Below, piece after piece: positions 7,714 through 15,961 of a stretch of 64,000 nt of DNA (its first letter is position 1; every line of letters starts with the position of its first letter). The DNA is from Pseudarthrobacter siccitolerans (lineage in GTDB: Bacteria > Actinomycetota > Actinomycetes > Actinomycetales > Micrococcaceae). The translations under genes and the position numbers were made by a program. The notes under the pieces were generated by a model. The model had not been told where the DNA came from. It searched no databases and worked only from the letters and a program-made list of their open reading frames with translations. The stretch lies in NCBI RefSeq assembly GCF_030823375.1, contig NZ_JAUSXB010000001.1, positions 1,860,001 through 1,924,000 of the forward strand, in the 5' to 3' direction.

Positions 7714-9159
7714 TCAGTTGCCGCGGCGGAGGTCGACGCCGAGGTCCAGGTCCTCGATGCGTACGGGCAGGGAGGTCTCGAGGGAGCGGTTGCCGGCGAT
7801 GCCCACGGAGACCGAGCGCAGCCCGTCAAGGTAGCCGGAGGGGCGGCCCAGCGGGTCCTCGCCCGGTCCGTTGAAGAGGTCCGAGAGCAGGAGCTCGTCA
7901 CCGCCGCCGTGGCCGCCTTCACCGTTGATGATGGGTACTTCGTAGGCTGCCTCCCAGTGGCGCTGGACCACCAGGCGTTCGCCGTTGCGGCGGATGGCGT
8001 CTTCTTCTTCGATGGGCGTTGCACTGGGGTCCACCACGGTCTTTTTGTCCGTGCTGCTGACCACAGCGGCGCGTTCCACCACCTCAAGCTCGGCGCGGCC
8101 TTCCGTGCCGTTGACGGCCACGCGGTAGCCCTCCCACGGGCTGTGGGCGTTCAGGGAGTAGCTCAGGCGCGGGCCGCCCTGGTACTCCACTACCAGCGCG
8201 AGGTTGTCCTCGATGGTGATGCCGCCGGTGAAGACGTCCTGGTCGCGGCGGTAGCCGTCGTAGTGCTCGTTGTCGAGGAAGAGAGCCTTGAGCCGCTCGT
8301 CTTCGCGCAGGTCCAGGGTGAACGGATCCTTCTCACCGGTGACCGGTGCATCGGCGTCGGGGGTACCGCGTTCCGGGCGGGGGCCCAGGCCGCGCTCGGC
8401 GGCGTTCTTGTCGCCGTAGAACTTGAGGCCGCCGGAGGCGAAGACGCGCTCGGGGACGTCGTCGATCCACCAATTGACCAGGTCGAAGTGGTGCGAAGCC
8501 TTGTGGATCAGCAGGCCGCCGGAGTTCTTCTTCTCGCGGTGCCAGCGGCGGAAGTAGTCCGCGCCGTGCACGGTGTCCAGGACCCAGCTGAAGTCGATGG
8601 ACGTGACCTTGCCGATCACGCCGCTCTGGATGATTTCCTTGAGTGCACTGTTGCGCGGGGAGTAGCGGTAGTTGAAGGTGACCACCACGTTGCGGCCGGT
8701 CTCGTGCACGGCCTGGGTGATGCGGCGGCAGCCTTCAGCGTCGATGGTGAGGGGTTTTTCGACGACGACGTCCGCGCCCGCGCGGAGTCCCTCCACGATG
8801 TAATCGGCGTGGGTGTAGTCAGGCGTGGTGACGATGACGCGGTCAATGTTATTGGCCTGGATGAAGGCGGTGAGGTCTGCCGGATCGAATGAAGCGACCG
8901 GTCCGGGTGCGCCCAGTTCCTGGATGAGCTGCTGGTAGAACTCCACGCGTCCCGGGTTCACGTCCGAGAAGGCGACGAGTTCGGCGGTATCGGCGTGCCT
9001 GCCGAAGATGGCGCGGATGTACATCTCAGAGCGGCCGCCGGTGCCGATAAGGGCGATGCGGGCTTTGCCACCGTGTCCGGCTGCAGTACCAAGGGCTGTG
9101 GAGGTGTCCGCGGCAGCTGTTGCCGTCCCTGCAGTACTCGACTCGGCTGTGTTGACCAT
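7714..9159 (-). CDS. Gfo/Idh/MocA family oxidoreductase
   Basis: 481 residues from the ATG at 9159, chosen because GAAAGGGA lies just upstream; an in-frame ATG at 9243 would add 28 arginine-rich residues overlapping an operator. The Rossmann motif reads ALIGTGGRSEMY, followed by the VVEKPLTID signature with the catalytic lysine. It is the first gene of the uronate operon, 27 bp before the SDR. The chain is longer than the usual 350-390 residues because of insertions in the C-terminal beta-sheet domain. Likely oxidises a sugar, glycoside or sugar acid that feeds the pathway; substrate not determinable. A stretch of Ala/Thr residues precedes the fold. Confidence 0.88.
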   Translation of the reverse strand: MVNTAESSTAGTATAAADTSTALGTAAGHGGKARIALIGTGGRSEMYIRAIFGRHADTAELVAFSDVNPGRVEFYQQLIQELGAPGPVASFDPADLTAFIQANNIDRVIVTTPDYTHADYIVEGLRAGADVVVEKPLTIDAEGCRRITQAVHETGRNVVVTFNYRYSPRNSALKEIIQSGVIGKVTSIDFSWVLDTVHGADYFRRWHREKKNSGGLLIHKASHHFDLVNWWIDDVPERVFASGGLKFYGDKNAAERGLGPRPERGTPDADAPVTGEKDPFTLDLREDERLKALFLDNEHYDGYRRDQDVFTGGITIEDNLALVVEYQGGPRLSYSLNAHSPWEGYRVAVNGTEGRAELEVVERAAVVSSTDKKTVVDPSATPIEEEDAIRRNGERLVVQRHWEAAYEVPIINGEGGHGGGDELLLSDLFNGPGEDPLGRPSGYLDGLRSVSVGIAGNRSLETSLPVRIEDLDLGVDLRRGN

Positions 9160-9542
9160 GAAGGGTCCCTTTCGAAAGGTATTACCTGGCCGCCCTGGCG
9201 GCCTCTGACGTATCGACATGCGGCGCTCCGACGCACCGGCCAAGAAAGCGTTTTCTCACTTCGTTATTAGATTTGTATCAACCCGAACGGCCATCCGTCA
9301 ACCATTATCAGCACTGCGAGAAACCGTTTTCTACTCGGGGGCCCACCGCGGCCCGCCTGGAACGGCCAAAACTTGTGGGAAAACTTGGGAAAACGTTAGA
9401 AATCGCTTTCCCGCAGCGTTATATGCTGAGAATCAACACGCTGTCAGGAATAGGCGGCACGAACCTGCCTTCGGCAGCAGAACGTCCAGGGCAGCAGCAC
9501 GCGCAGGGCTCGCGACCCGCAGCGCAAAGGAAAGGGACCACC
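9160..9542. promoter_or_regulatory. Divergent control region with three LacI-type operator candidates
   Basis: This 383-bp divergent gap holds three copies of an imperfect palindrome, AGAAA-N-CG-N-TTTCY: AGAAAGCGTTTTCT at 9243-9256, AGAAACCGTTTTCT at 9319-9332 and AGAAATCGCTTTCC at 9398-9411. Central CG and flanking A/T-tracts are characteristic of LacI-family operators. Copies are 76 and 79 bp apart, near 7.5 helical turns, which would suit looping. The regulator gene starts at 9543 and the catabolic operon at 9159, so both could be controlled. An AAACGTT core at 9391-9397 is an additional weak half-match. Confidence 0.7.
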
Positions 9543-10577
9543 ATGGCCAGGAGATCGGCAACCGGCAGGATTGGCATTGCGGATGTTGCCGTCAAGGCAG
9601 GGGTTTCCCATGCCACCGTGTCCCGGGTCATGAACGGGAATTTCACCGTGGACCCGGATATCGCCGCCCGCGTCCGGGCGGCAGCGGCAGAACTGAAGTA
9701 CCAGCCCAACCCCGTGGGCCGCAGCCTGGCCCTGGGCAAGACCGATACCATCGGCATCGTGGTGCCGGACCTCGCGAACCCCACGTTCCAGGCCATCCTC
9801 CGCGGCCTGAGCCGGGCTGCCGCCCAGGACGGCTACCGTGTCCTCATCGCTGATTCCTTCGAGGTGTCCAGCGAAGAAACCATCCTGGCTGGCGAGGCCC
9901 GCAGGCGCTGCGACGGCCTGGTTCTGTGCGCGCCCCGCATGACCGACGCCGAACTGGAGGAGATCGCGCCGTCACTGAGCCCGCTGGTGCTCATCAACCG
10001 GACCACGGCGGCAGCGGACGTTCCCAGCCTGGTGGTGGATTACGGGCAGGGCGTGCAGGACCTCGCCGAGCACCTTGTAAACCTGGGCCACACCCGCCTG
10101 GCATTCCTTGCCGGCCCGCCCCGCAGCGCCTCCAACGGCATGCGCCTCAAGGGCCTGGAAGCGTTCAAGGCTGCCCACCCGGAGGTGGACGTGCGGATGC
10201 TCGAAGGCGGTTCGGACTTCGATACCGGGCATGAGGCTGTGGACGCAGTGCTGGAAAGCGGCGCCACCGGCATCCTTGCCTTCAACGATCTGGTGGCCAT
10301 GGGCCTGATGAGCGGGCTGCACGAGCGCGGGCTGGATGTTCCCGGCGACATCTCCGTCACCGGCTTCGATGACATCCCGTTCGCCAAGTACACTACCCCC
10401 GCCCTCACCACGGCTGCCGTGCCCATTACCGAACTGGGCGAGCAGGCCTGGCACCAGCTCCGCGCGCTGATCCGCAAGGAGGACAACGATGCTCCGGGCA
10501 GCCGCTACCAGCCGCGCCTCGAGGTCCGGGCCAGCAGCGGCCCTGCCAAGGCTCCGCGCTCAACAGTGCACGGCTAA
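9543..10577 (+). CDS. LacI-family transcriptional regulator of the uronate operon
   Basis: 344 residues from the ATG at 9543, which is preceded by AAAGGAAAGGGACC; an earlier in-frame ATG at 9273 would add 90 non-conserved residues. The N-terminal helix-turn-helix IADVAVKAGVSHATVSRVMN (12-31) and hinge KYQPNPVGRSLALGKT are classic LacI/GalR features, followed by a periplasmic-binding-protein-like effector domain (IGIVVPDLANPTFQAIL, ILAFNDLVAMGLM, ISVTGFDDIPFAKYTTPALTT). It is divergent from the catabolic operon and is the probable repressor acting on the three palindromes in between. Effector is likely a uronate or pathway intermediate, which is inference. Confidence 0.92.
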   Translation: MARRSATGRIGIADVAVKAGVSHATVSRVMNGNFTVDPDIAARVRAAAAELKYQPNPVGRSLALGKTDTIGIVVPDLANPTFQAILRGLSRAAAQDGYRVLIADSFEVSSEETILAGEARRRCDGLVLCAPRMTDAELEEIAPSLSPLVLINRTTAAADVPSLVVDYGQGVQDLAEHLVNLGHTRLAFLAGPPRSASNGMRLKGLEAFKAAHPEVDVRMLEGGSDFDTGHEAVDAVLESGATGILAFNDLVAMGLMSGLHERGLDVPGDISVTGFDDIPFAKYTTPALTTAAVPITELGEQAWHQLRALIRKEDNDAPGSRYQPRLEVRASSGPAKAPRSTVHG

Positions 10578-10592
10578 AACCCTTCACTACAT

Positions 10593-11186
10593 CTAAGGCC
10601 CGGCCGGCGGCTTCAGGAGCACGTCTATGACCTGGGTGAGCCCCTTCGCCACGTCCACCTCCTTGTTGTAGAGCCACTGCAACTGCAGCCCGTCGGAAAC
10701 AGCAACCACCAGCCGTGCAAGATCCGCCGCCGGCAGGTCCGCGCGCGCCTCTCCAGCCTTCTGCCGGCGTGCTATGTCGGTGGCCAGAACGTCAACCACC
10801 TCGGCAAACCGCTCTTCAAAATACCGGTGTGAATCATGTCCGGGGTCATTCGCCGTAGCTGACGCCACTGCATACAAGGTGGTGAGGCCCGGTTCATGAC
10901 GGTTGCGTTCGGCGGACCGGACCATCAGGGGAAGGCCCGCTTCTTCCGCGTTTGTCGATGCAAGGCTCCGGCGGTCCCTTTCAGCGAGAACGGCCGTCAA
11001 CAGTTCCTGCTTGCCGCGGAAGTAGTGGAACAGGGTGGCTTCCTTCACCCCCACCAGTTCAGCCACTCGCTTCAGTGCGGTGCCCTCAAAGCCTTCTGTG
11101 GCGAAAACGTCGGTTGCCGTCTGGATGATCTGTTCGCGGCGTTCCGCTCCTTTTGCGTACTGGCCGCGTGGCTTTGATGAAGACAT
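10593..11186 (-). CDS. TetR-family transcriptional regulator
   Basis: 197 residues from the ATG at 11186; a GTG at 11204 in frame would add six residues, and neither has a clear ribosome site. The TetR helix-turn-helix is visible as GTALKRVAELVGVKEATLFHYFRGKQELL. The C-terminal ligand domain ends in VVAVSDGLQLQWLYNKE, common in TetR_C_6-like proteins. It is divergent from the MFS transporter and GH3 gene and converges on the LacI gene with only 15 bp between stops. I infer it represses the transporter-glucosidase operon. A short palindrome AGTCAGACT (11242-11250) lies in the shared promoter gap. Confidence 0.9.
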   Translation of the reverse strand: MSSSKPRGQYAKGAERREQIIQTATDVFATEGFEGTALKRVAELVGVKEATLFHYFRGKQELLTAVLAERDRRSLASTNAEEAGLPLMVRSAERNRHEPGLTTLYAVASATANDPGHDSHRYFEERFAEVVDVLATDIARRQKAGEARADLPAADLARLVVAVSDGLQLQWLYNKEVDVAKGLTQVIDVLLKPPAGP

Positions 11187-11314
11187 CAGGCCAGTGTATT
11201 TCACGGCTTTACGGCAAAATTTCGCGCTGTGCTCAAAATCTAGTCAGACTCGGTTTTTGCATGTAGCATCTTTTGCAGGACCCAACGGAGGGTCACTTTT
11301 TGTCAGGAGGCACC

Positions 11315-12622
11315 GTGGCCGTCAAGACCATCACCGGGGATTCCGCAGGGCTGCCAGCCCGTGGAACTTCATCCAGCAACACCGCTAAATCCGCTCCCGC
11401 CCTGGGAGCGCCCACCAGTACACCCCGCGCCTACGTCGTCGGCATGCCGATCGCCAGCGCCGGCCTGTGGATGGCTGTCCTGGCGCCGGCCCTGGTGGTG
11501 CTGGCCATCAAGGTTTCGGAGATCACCACTCCGGAAACCCGGGCCGGAGCCCTGAGCCTGGTGGCAGGTGTGGGCGCACTGATCGCCCTTTTGGCCAACC
11601 CCCTTTTCGGCCGCCTGAGCGACCGGACCACGTCCCGGTTCGGCATGCGCAAGCCCTGGATAGTCGGTGGCTCCATCGTCGGGATGGGCTCGCTGATCCT
11701 GCTCGGGTCAGCCACCGACGTTGCCGGCGTGCTGGTGGCCTGGGTCCTTGCCCAGCTCAGCTTCAACGCGGCCCTGGCAGCACTGGTGGCAACCCTCCCG
11801 GACCAAACAGCACCCGCTGAGCGCGGGCGCCTGTCCGGGCTGATCGGAATGACCCTGCCGGTTGGCCTGGTTGCCGCCGCCTATTTCGCCCAACTCTTCG
11901 ACAACGCCTTCCAGATGGCCGTGGTCCCCGGCGCTGTTGGAACAGCAGTAGCCATCGCCTTCGCCTTCACCTTCAAGGACCGGGTCCTCACCGAGAAGCC
12001 GGCCCCGCTGAGCCTGAAGGAAATCGGCGGGTCCTTCTACTTCAACCCACGCACCTACCCGGGCCTGGGCTGGGCCTGGTTCACCAAATTCCTGGTGTAC
12101 ATCGGCTATTGCGCCGGCTTGCTCTACCTGCCCTACTTCTTCGCCGACCACCTCCGCGTCGCGGAGACCGAAGTGGCATCACTGGTCTTCCAGGCAACGT
12201 TGGTCAGCTCCCTGGGAACTGTGATTACCAGCCTCGCCGGCGGTTGGATCAGCGACAAGATCGGCAAGCGCAAAGGGATGGTTGTTGCCTCCGCCATCAT
12301 CATGATGGCCGGCCTGATCGTCATTGCCACCAGCACCACCACTGACCAGGTCCTCGTGGGTCAGGCTATCGCCGGTCTCGGCCTGGGCTGCTTCGGAGCT
12401 GTGGACGTAGCCCTCATCGCCGATCTCCTGCCCGGCAGCCAGAGCGAGAACGCCAAAACGTTCGGCGTCTTCAACATCGCCCAGGCACTGCCGCAGTCCC
12501 TGGTCCCCGCGCTCGCATTCCCAGTCATCACGCTCGGCGGTTACCCCGCGCTCTTCATCGGCGGGGCGGTCGTCGGCATCATCGGCGCCGTCCTCGTCAC
12601 CCGCATCAAAGGAGTCAAGTAA
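11315..12622 (+). CDS. MFS transporter, probable glycoside/sugar uptake
   Basis: 435 residues from the GTG at 11315, selected because AGGAGG lies at 11305-11310; an ATG at 11273 precedes that site and is unlikely. About 12 hydrophobic segments are seen, with the MFS loop GRLSDRTTSRFGMRKPW between the second and third helices and a second GGWISDKIGKRKG at the start of the C-terminal half. The first 40 residues are a Ser/Thr/Ala-rich cytoplasmic tail. The stop is directly followed by the GH3 start, so transporter and beta-glucosidase are co-expressed, pointing to uptake of a glycoside that is then hydrolysed inside the cell. Confidence 0.88.
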   Translation: MAVKTITGDSAGLPARGTSSSNTAKSAPALGAPTSTPRAYVVGMPIASAGLWMAVLAPALVVLAIKVSEITTPETRAGALSLVAGVGALIALLANPLFGRLSDRTTSRFGMRKPWIVGGSIVGMGSLILLGSATDVAGVLVAWVLAQLSFNAALAALVATLPDQTAPAERGRLSGLIGMTLPVGLVAAAYFAQLFDNAFQMAVVPGAVGTAVAIAFAFTFKDRVLTEKPAPLSLKEIGGSFYFNPRTYPGLGWAWFTKFLVYIGYCAGLLYLPYFFADHLRVAETEVASLVFQATLVSSLGTVITSLAGGWISDKIGKRKGMVVASAIIMMAGLIVIATSTTTDQVLVGQAIAGLGLGCFGAVDVALIADLLPGSQSENAKTFGVFNIAQALPQSLVPALAFPVITLGGYPALFIGGAVVGIIGAVLVTRIKGVK

Positions 12623-15118
12623 ATGAACCCCGCCCTTGCCCCAGCCGTCACGGTTCCAGCCGCCGGTTCCCCGGATGCAGAAGCGCGCATCCGGGAACTC
12701 GCCGAAAACCTTCCCCTGGAACAGCAGATCCAGCTGCTGACCGGCGCGGACGTGTGGGCCACCCACGCCCTCCCCTCCATTGGCCTCTCCCGGGTTGTCC
12801 TGTCAGATGGTCCGTCGGGCGTACGGGGCGAAGACTTCGACGAGCGGCATGACTCAGTCTCCCTGCCGTCGTCGTCAGCGCTGTCGGCCACGTGGAGCGT
12901 GGAAACGGCACAACGCTACGGCCAGGTCCTGGGCCAGGAGGCGCGCCGCAAGGGCGTGCACGCGGTGCTGGGACCCACCATCAACCTTCACCGCTCCCCG
13001 CTGGGCGGCCGGCACTTCGAGTGCATGAGCGAAGACCCGCGCCTCACCGCCACCCTGGCGGCCGGCTACGTGGCCGGCGTGCAGTCCATGGGCGTCGGCG
13101 CCACGCCCAAGCACTACCTCGCCAACGAGGCGGAGACGGAGCGTTTCATGGCGGATTCGGTGGTGGACGAGCGTCCGCTGCGCGAGCTCTACCTGGCGGC
13201 CTTCGAGGACGCGATCACCGAGGCCCGTGCATGGCTGGTCATGAGCTCCTACAACTCCATCAACGGCACCACGGCCAGTGAGAACAAGCTTCTGAAGACG
13301 CCGCTGTCCACCGAATGGGGCTTTGACGGTGTGGTTGTCTCGGACTGGACCGGGGTCCGCTCCGTGGAAGCGGCGAACGCGAACCAGGACCTGGAGATGC
13401 CGGGGCCGGTAGGACACTGGGGCCCCAAGCTGCTGGCCGCCGTGAATGACGGCCGCGTCAGCCACTCTGCGATCCTCGAAAAAGTCATCCGCATCCTCCG
13501 CCTCGCGGCCCGTGTGGGCTCGCTGGAGGGCGTAGCTCCTGCAGTGACCGAACTTCCGGCAGCCCTCAACGCCACCGCCGTGGCGCGTGAAGTGGCCGTG
13601 CGCGGTGCGGTCCTGGTCCGCAACAGGGACGGACTCCTGCCCCTTGACCCGGCCGCGCTGCAAAGCGTCGCGGTCAGCGGGCACAACGCGGAGGAAGCCC
13701 GCACGCAGGGCGGCGGCAGCGCCACGGTCATGCCCAAATACACGGTCTCACCCCTCGAGGGCCTGCGTGAGGCGCTCCCGGACGTCAGCGTCAGCTACGC
13801 CCGTGGGGCCAAGGTGGCCGAAGGCCTGCAGGCCTTCCCGCGCACCTCGCTCCACAACCCTGTCACGAACGTGCCCGGGATGCGGGTGACCTTCCTGGCT
13901 GAAGACGGCTCGGAAATCTCGGGCGAGGACCGGCTCGCGTCGCACCTGATCTGGTTTGGCGTCGGCATCCCGGAGGGCGCGGCCGCCATCCGTATGGAGG
14001 CGGACTGGACTGCTCCGACGGCCGGCGTCCATCACCTGGGCGTCGGAACCGTGGGCCAGATCCAGCTCTCCCTGCAGGGCGGGGAGGTGTTCAACGGTGA
14101 GATTGAGGACGACACTGACGTGCTGGGCGCCGCCCTCTTCGACCCGCCCAAGACCGTCCACCGTGTGGAAACCGCAGCCGGCGAACCCGTCCGCATCGAG
14201 GCGGTCTACCAGCTGCCGAAGGAGCAGGTGATTCCTTTCACCGCCATCCTCCTGGGCGAGGAAACCGTGGTGGAGGACCCGCAGGCGGAAATCGACGCGG
14301 CCGTGGAAGCGGCAAAGGCTGCCGACGTGGCCATCGTGGTGGTGGGAACCAGCGCCGCCATCGAATCCGAGGGCTTCGACCGCCAGGACCTGGACCTCCC
14401 CGGGCTGCAGAACCAGCTGGTGGAGGCAGTCGCCGCGGTGAACAGGAGGACCGTGGTTGTGGTCAACTCCGGTTCACCGGTCCTCATGCCGTGGATCGAC
14501 AAGGTGGGCGCCGTCCTGCTGGGTTGGTTCGGCGGCCAGGAATTCGGCCGGGCCATCGCCGACATCCTGCTGGGTGTGGAGGAACCGGGTGGCCGTTTGC
14601 CCACCTCCTGGCCCGCCGCGCTTAAGGACGTGCCGGTGCTGAACACCACCCCCGTCGACGGCAAGGTTGTGTACTCCGAGGGCATCCACGTGGGCTACCG
14701 GGCCTGGCTCAAGCAGCAGGCTGAAGGAGGCGCCGCCCCGGCCCTCCCGTTTGGCTTTGGGCTGGGTTACACCACCTTCGAACTGGGCGCACCGCACGCC
14801 CCGCAGTCGGTCCTGGCGGGCAACGACGTGGTGGTACATGTGCCGGTGCGCAACACGGGCAGCCGTGCCGGCCGTGAAGTGGTCCAGGTGTACCTGGAGC
14901 GGGCTGAGTCGTCAGTGGACCGTCCCGTCCAGTGGCTGGCGGGCTATGTGGGGACGCACCTGGCCCCCGGCGGCACCGAAAGCGTGGCGGTCCGGATTCC
15001 GGCCAGGTCCTTCGGGCATTACGACGGCGGCTGGCAGTTTGAGGCAGGGACGTTCCGGATCCTGGTGGGCCGCCATTCCGCCGATGACTTCCAGTCGGTG
15101 GAGATAGAGCTGCGCTAG
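12623..15118 (+). CDS. Glycoside hydrolase family 3 beta-glucosidase-like enzyme with PA14-like insert
   Basis: 831 residues with no signal peptide, so intracellular. The GH3 N-terminal barrel shows SDGPSG (61-66) and the nucleophile Asp241 in GFDGVVVSDWTGV; the second alpha/beta domain has AVSGHNAEEARTQGGGSA. Between the two halves of that second domain (about residues 415-535) is a PA14-like beta module containing MEADWTAPTAGVHHLGVGT, followed by a fibronectin III-like C-terminus. This is the layout of Arthrobacter and fungal-type GH3 beta-glucosidases. AAAGGAG precedes the ATG, which is adjacent to the transporter stop. Exact glycoside is unknown; TetR control is inferred. Confidence 0.93.
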   Translation: MNPALAPAVTVPAAGSPDAEARIRELAENLPLEQQIQLLTGADVWATHALPSIGLSRVVLSDGPSGVRGEDFDERHDSVSLPSSSALSATWSVETAQRYGQVLGQEARRKGVHAVLGPTINLHRSPLGGRHFECMSEDPRLTATLAAGYVAGVQSMGVGATPKHYLANEAETERFMADSVVDERPLRELYLAAFEDAITEARAWLVMSSYNSINGTTASENKLLKTPLSTEWGFDGVVVSDWTGVRSVEAANANQDLEMPGPVGHWGPKLLAAVNDGRVSHSAILEKVIRILRLAARVGSLEGVAPAVTELPAALNATAVAREVAVRGAVLVRNRDGLLPLDPAALQSVAVSGHNAEEARTQGGGSATVMPKYTVSPLEGLREALPDVSVSYARGAKVAEGLQAFPRTSLHNPVTNVPGMRVTFLAEDGSEISGEDRLASHLIWFGVGIPEGAAAIRMEADWTAPTAGVHHLGVGTVGQIQLSLQGGEVFNGEIEDDTDVLGAALFDPPKTVHRVETAAGEPVRIEAVYQLPKEQVIPFTAILLGEETVVEDPQAEIDAAVEAAKAADVAIVVVGTSAAIESEGFDRQDLDLPGLQNQLVEAVAAVNRRTVVVVNSGSPVLMPWIDKVGAVLLGWFGGQEFGRAIADILLGVEEPGGRLPTSWPAALKDVPVLNTTPVDGKVVYSEGIHVGYRAWLKQQAEGGAAPALPFGFGLGYTTFELGAPHAPQSVLAGNDVVVHVPVRNTGSRAGREVVQVYLERAESSVDRPVQWLAGYVGTHLAPGGTESVAVRIPARSFGHYDGGWQFEAGTFRILVGRHSADDFQSVEIELR

Positions 15119-15127
15119 CAGACTCCG

Positions 15128-15856
15128 TCACCGACGCAAACCCGACCTACGGCCGGGCTGGCTCCGTTCTATCGGCGGCAGCCCGGCTTCTCTGTAGTAG
15201 CCCTCGATGTGCGCTGCGACAAGCTTGGCCGCCCGTTCGCCGTCGTTATGCTGCACGGCGGCAAGGATGTCACGGTGCTCCCCCCGCAGCCGCGCCGCGG
15301 TGGAGTCCCAGTCCGGCAGGTTGGCCGTAAGCCGGGACGCGTAGCCGGTGATGGATTCGCGCAACGATCCCATCATGGCGCTGACCACCACGTTGCCGGC
15401 AGCGTCTGCGAGAGCCAGGTGGAAGCGGACGTCCAGCGCCAGGAACTCATCCACCTCCACCTCTTCGGCATCCATCTCAGCAAGGAGCCGGGCGGCGCCG
15501 GCCAGCTCAGGCGAATCCGGCCTGGCGTGGGACACCGCCCATGACTCCAGCAGCACGCGGGTTTCCACGATGTCCGCCACAGGAAGGTGCTGCGTGGCCA
15601 CGTGCAGCCGCAGGGCTGAGCCGAGTGCCGCCGTCGGATCCGAGATGACAACCGTCCCGGCTTCGGGGCCGGACCCAACTCCGGCCCGCACCACGCCCAT
15701 CGCCTCAAGGATCCTGACCGCCTCACGGACAGACGTGCGGGACACCTTCAGCTGCTCGGCGAGGGAACGTTCGGCGGGAAGCCGCCCGCCCACTGCCAGC
15801 CGCCCCTCCGAGAGCTCGGCCTCAATCCAGGCGAGGACAAGTTGATGGGTCTTCAT
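15128..15856 (-). CDS. GntR/FadR-type regulator (FCD domain), probable lactate-operon regulator
   Basis: 242 residues from the ATG at 15856 (MKTHQL); the ATG at 15889 would place its own start inside an operator palindrome. The N-terminal winged helix has GGRLPAERSLAEQLKVSRTSVREAVRILEAMG in the GntR pattern, and the rest is an all-helical FCD ligand domain with metal-binding-type residues (DVRFHLALADAAGN, EHRDILAAV). It is divergent from lldD and two TGGTNNNACCA palindromes lie between, so it is an LldR-like candidate responding to L-lactate. That effector assignment is inference from context. Confidence 0.88.
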   Translation of the reverse strand: MKTHQLVLAWIEAELSEGRLAVGGRLPAERSLAEQLKVSRTSVREAVRILEAMGVVRAGVGSGPEAGTVVISDPTAALGSALRLHVATQHLPVADIVETRVLLESWAVSHARPDSPELAGAARLLAEMDAEEVEVDEFLALDVRFHLALADAAGNVVVSAMMGSLRESITGYASRLTANLPDWDSTAARLRGEHRDILAAVQHNDGERAAKLVAAHIEGYYREAGLPPIERSQPGRRSGLRR

Positions 15857-15872
15857 GGAGCAATAGTAGTTG

Positions 15873-15913
15873 ATGTGGTTGGACCACATGCCCTAGAGTG
15901 TGGTTAGACCACA
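15873..15913. promoter_or_regulatory. Pair of FadR/LldR-type operator palindromes
   Basis: Two near-identical palindromes lie in the divergent gap: ATGTGGTTGGACCACAT at 15873-15889 and TGTGGTTAGACCACA at 15899-15913. Both contain the TGGTnnnACCA core known for FadR/LldR regulators. Centres are 25 bp apart, placing them on nearly the same helix side only if bent, and they sit 49-73 bp upstream of the lldD start. Confidence 0.8.
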
Positions 15914-15961
15914 GCTGGTCCCTGCACCCAGGACCTTGTCACCGGCCCAACGGAGGACGCC

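Noticed and set aside
9160..9243. 28-residue longer start for the Gfo/Idh/MocA gene at ATG 9243
   Set aside because: It would run through the control region and touches the first operator palindrome, while ATG 9159 has a proper ribosome site.
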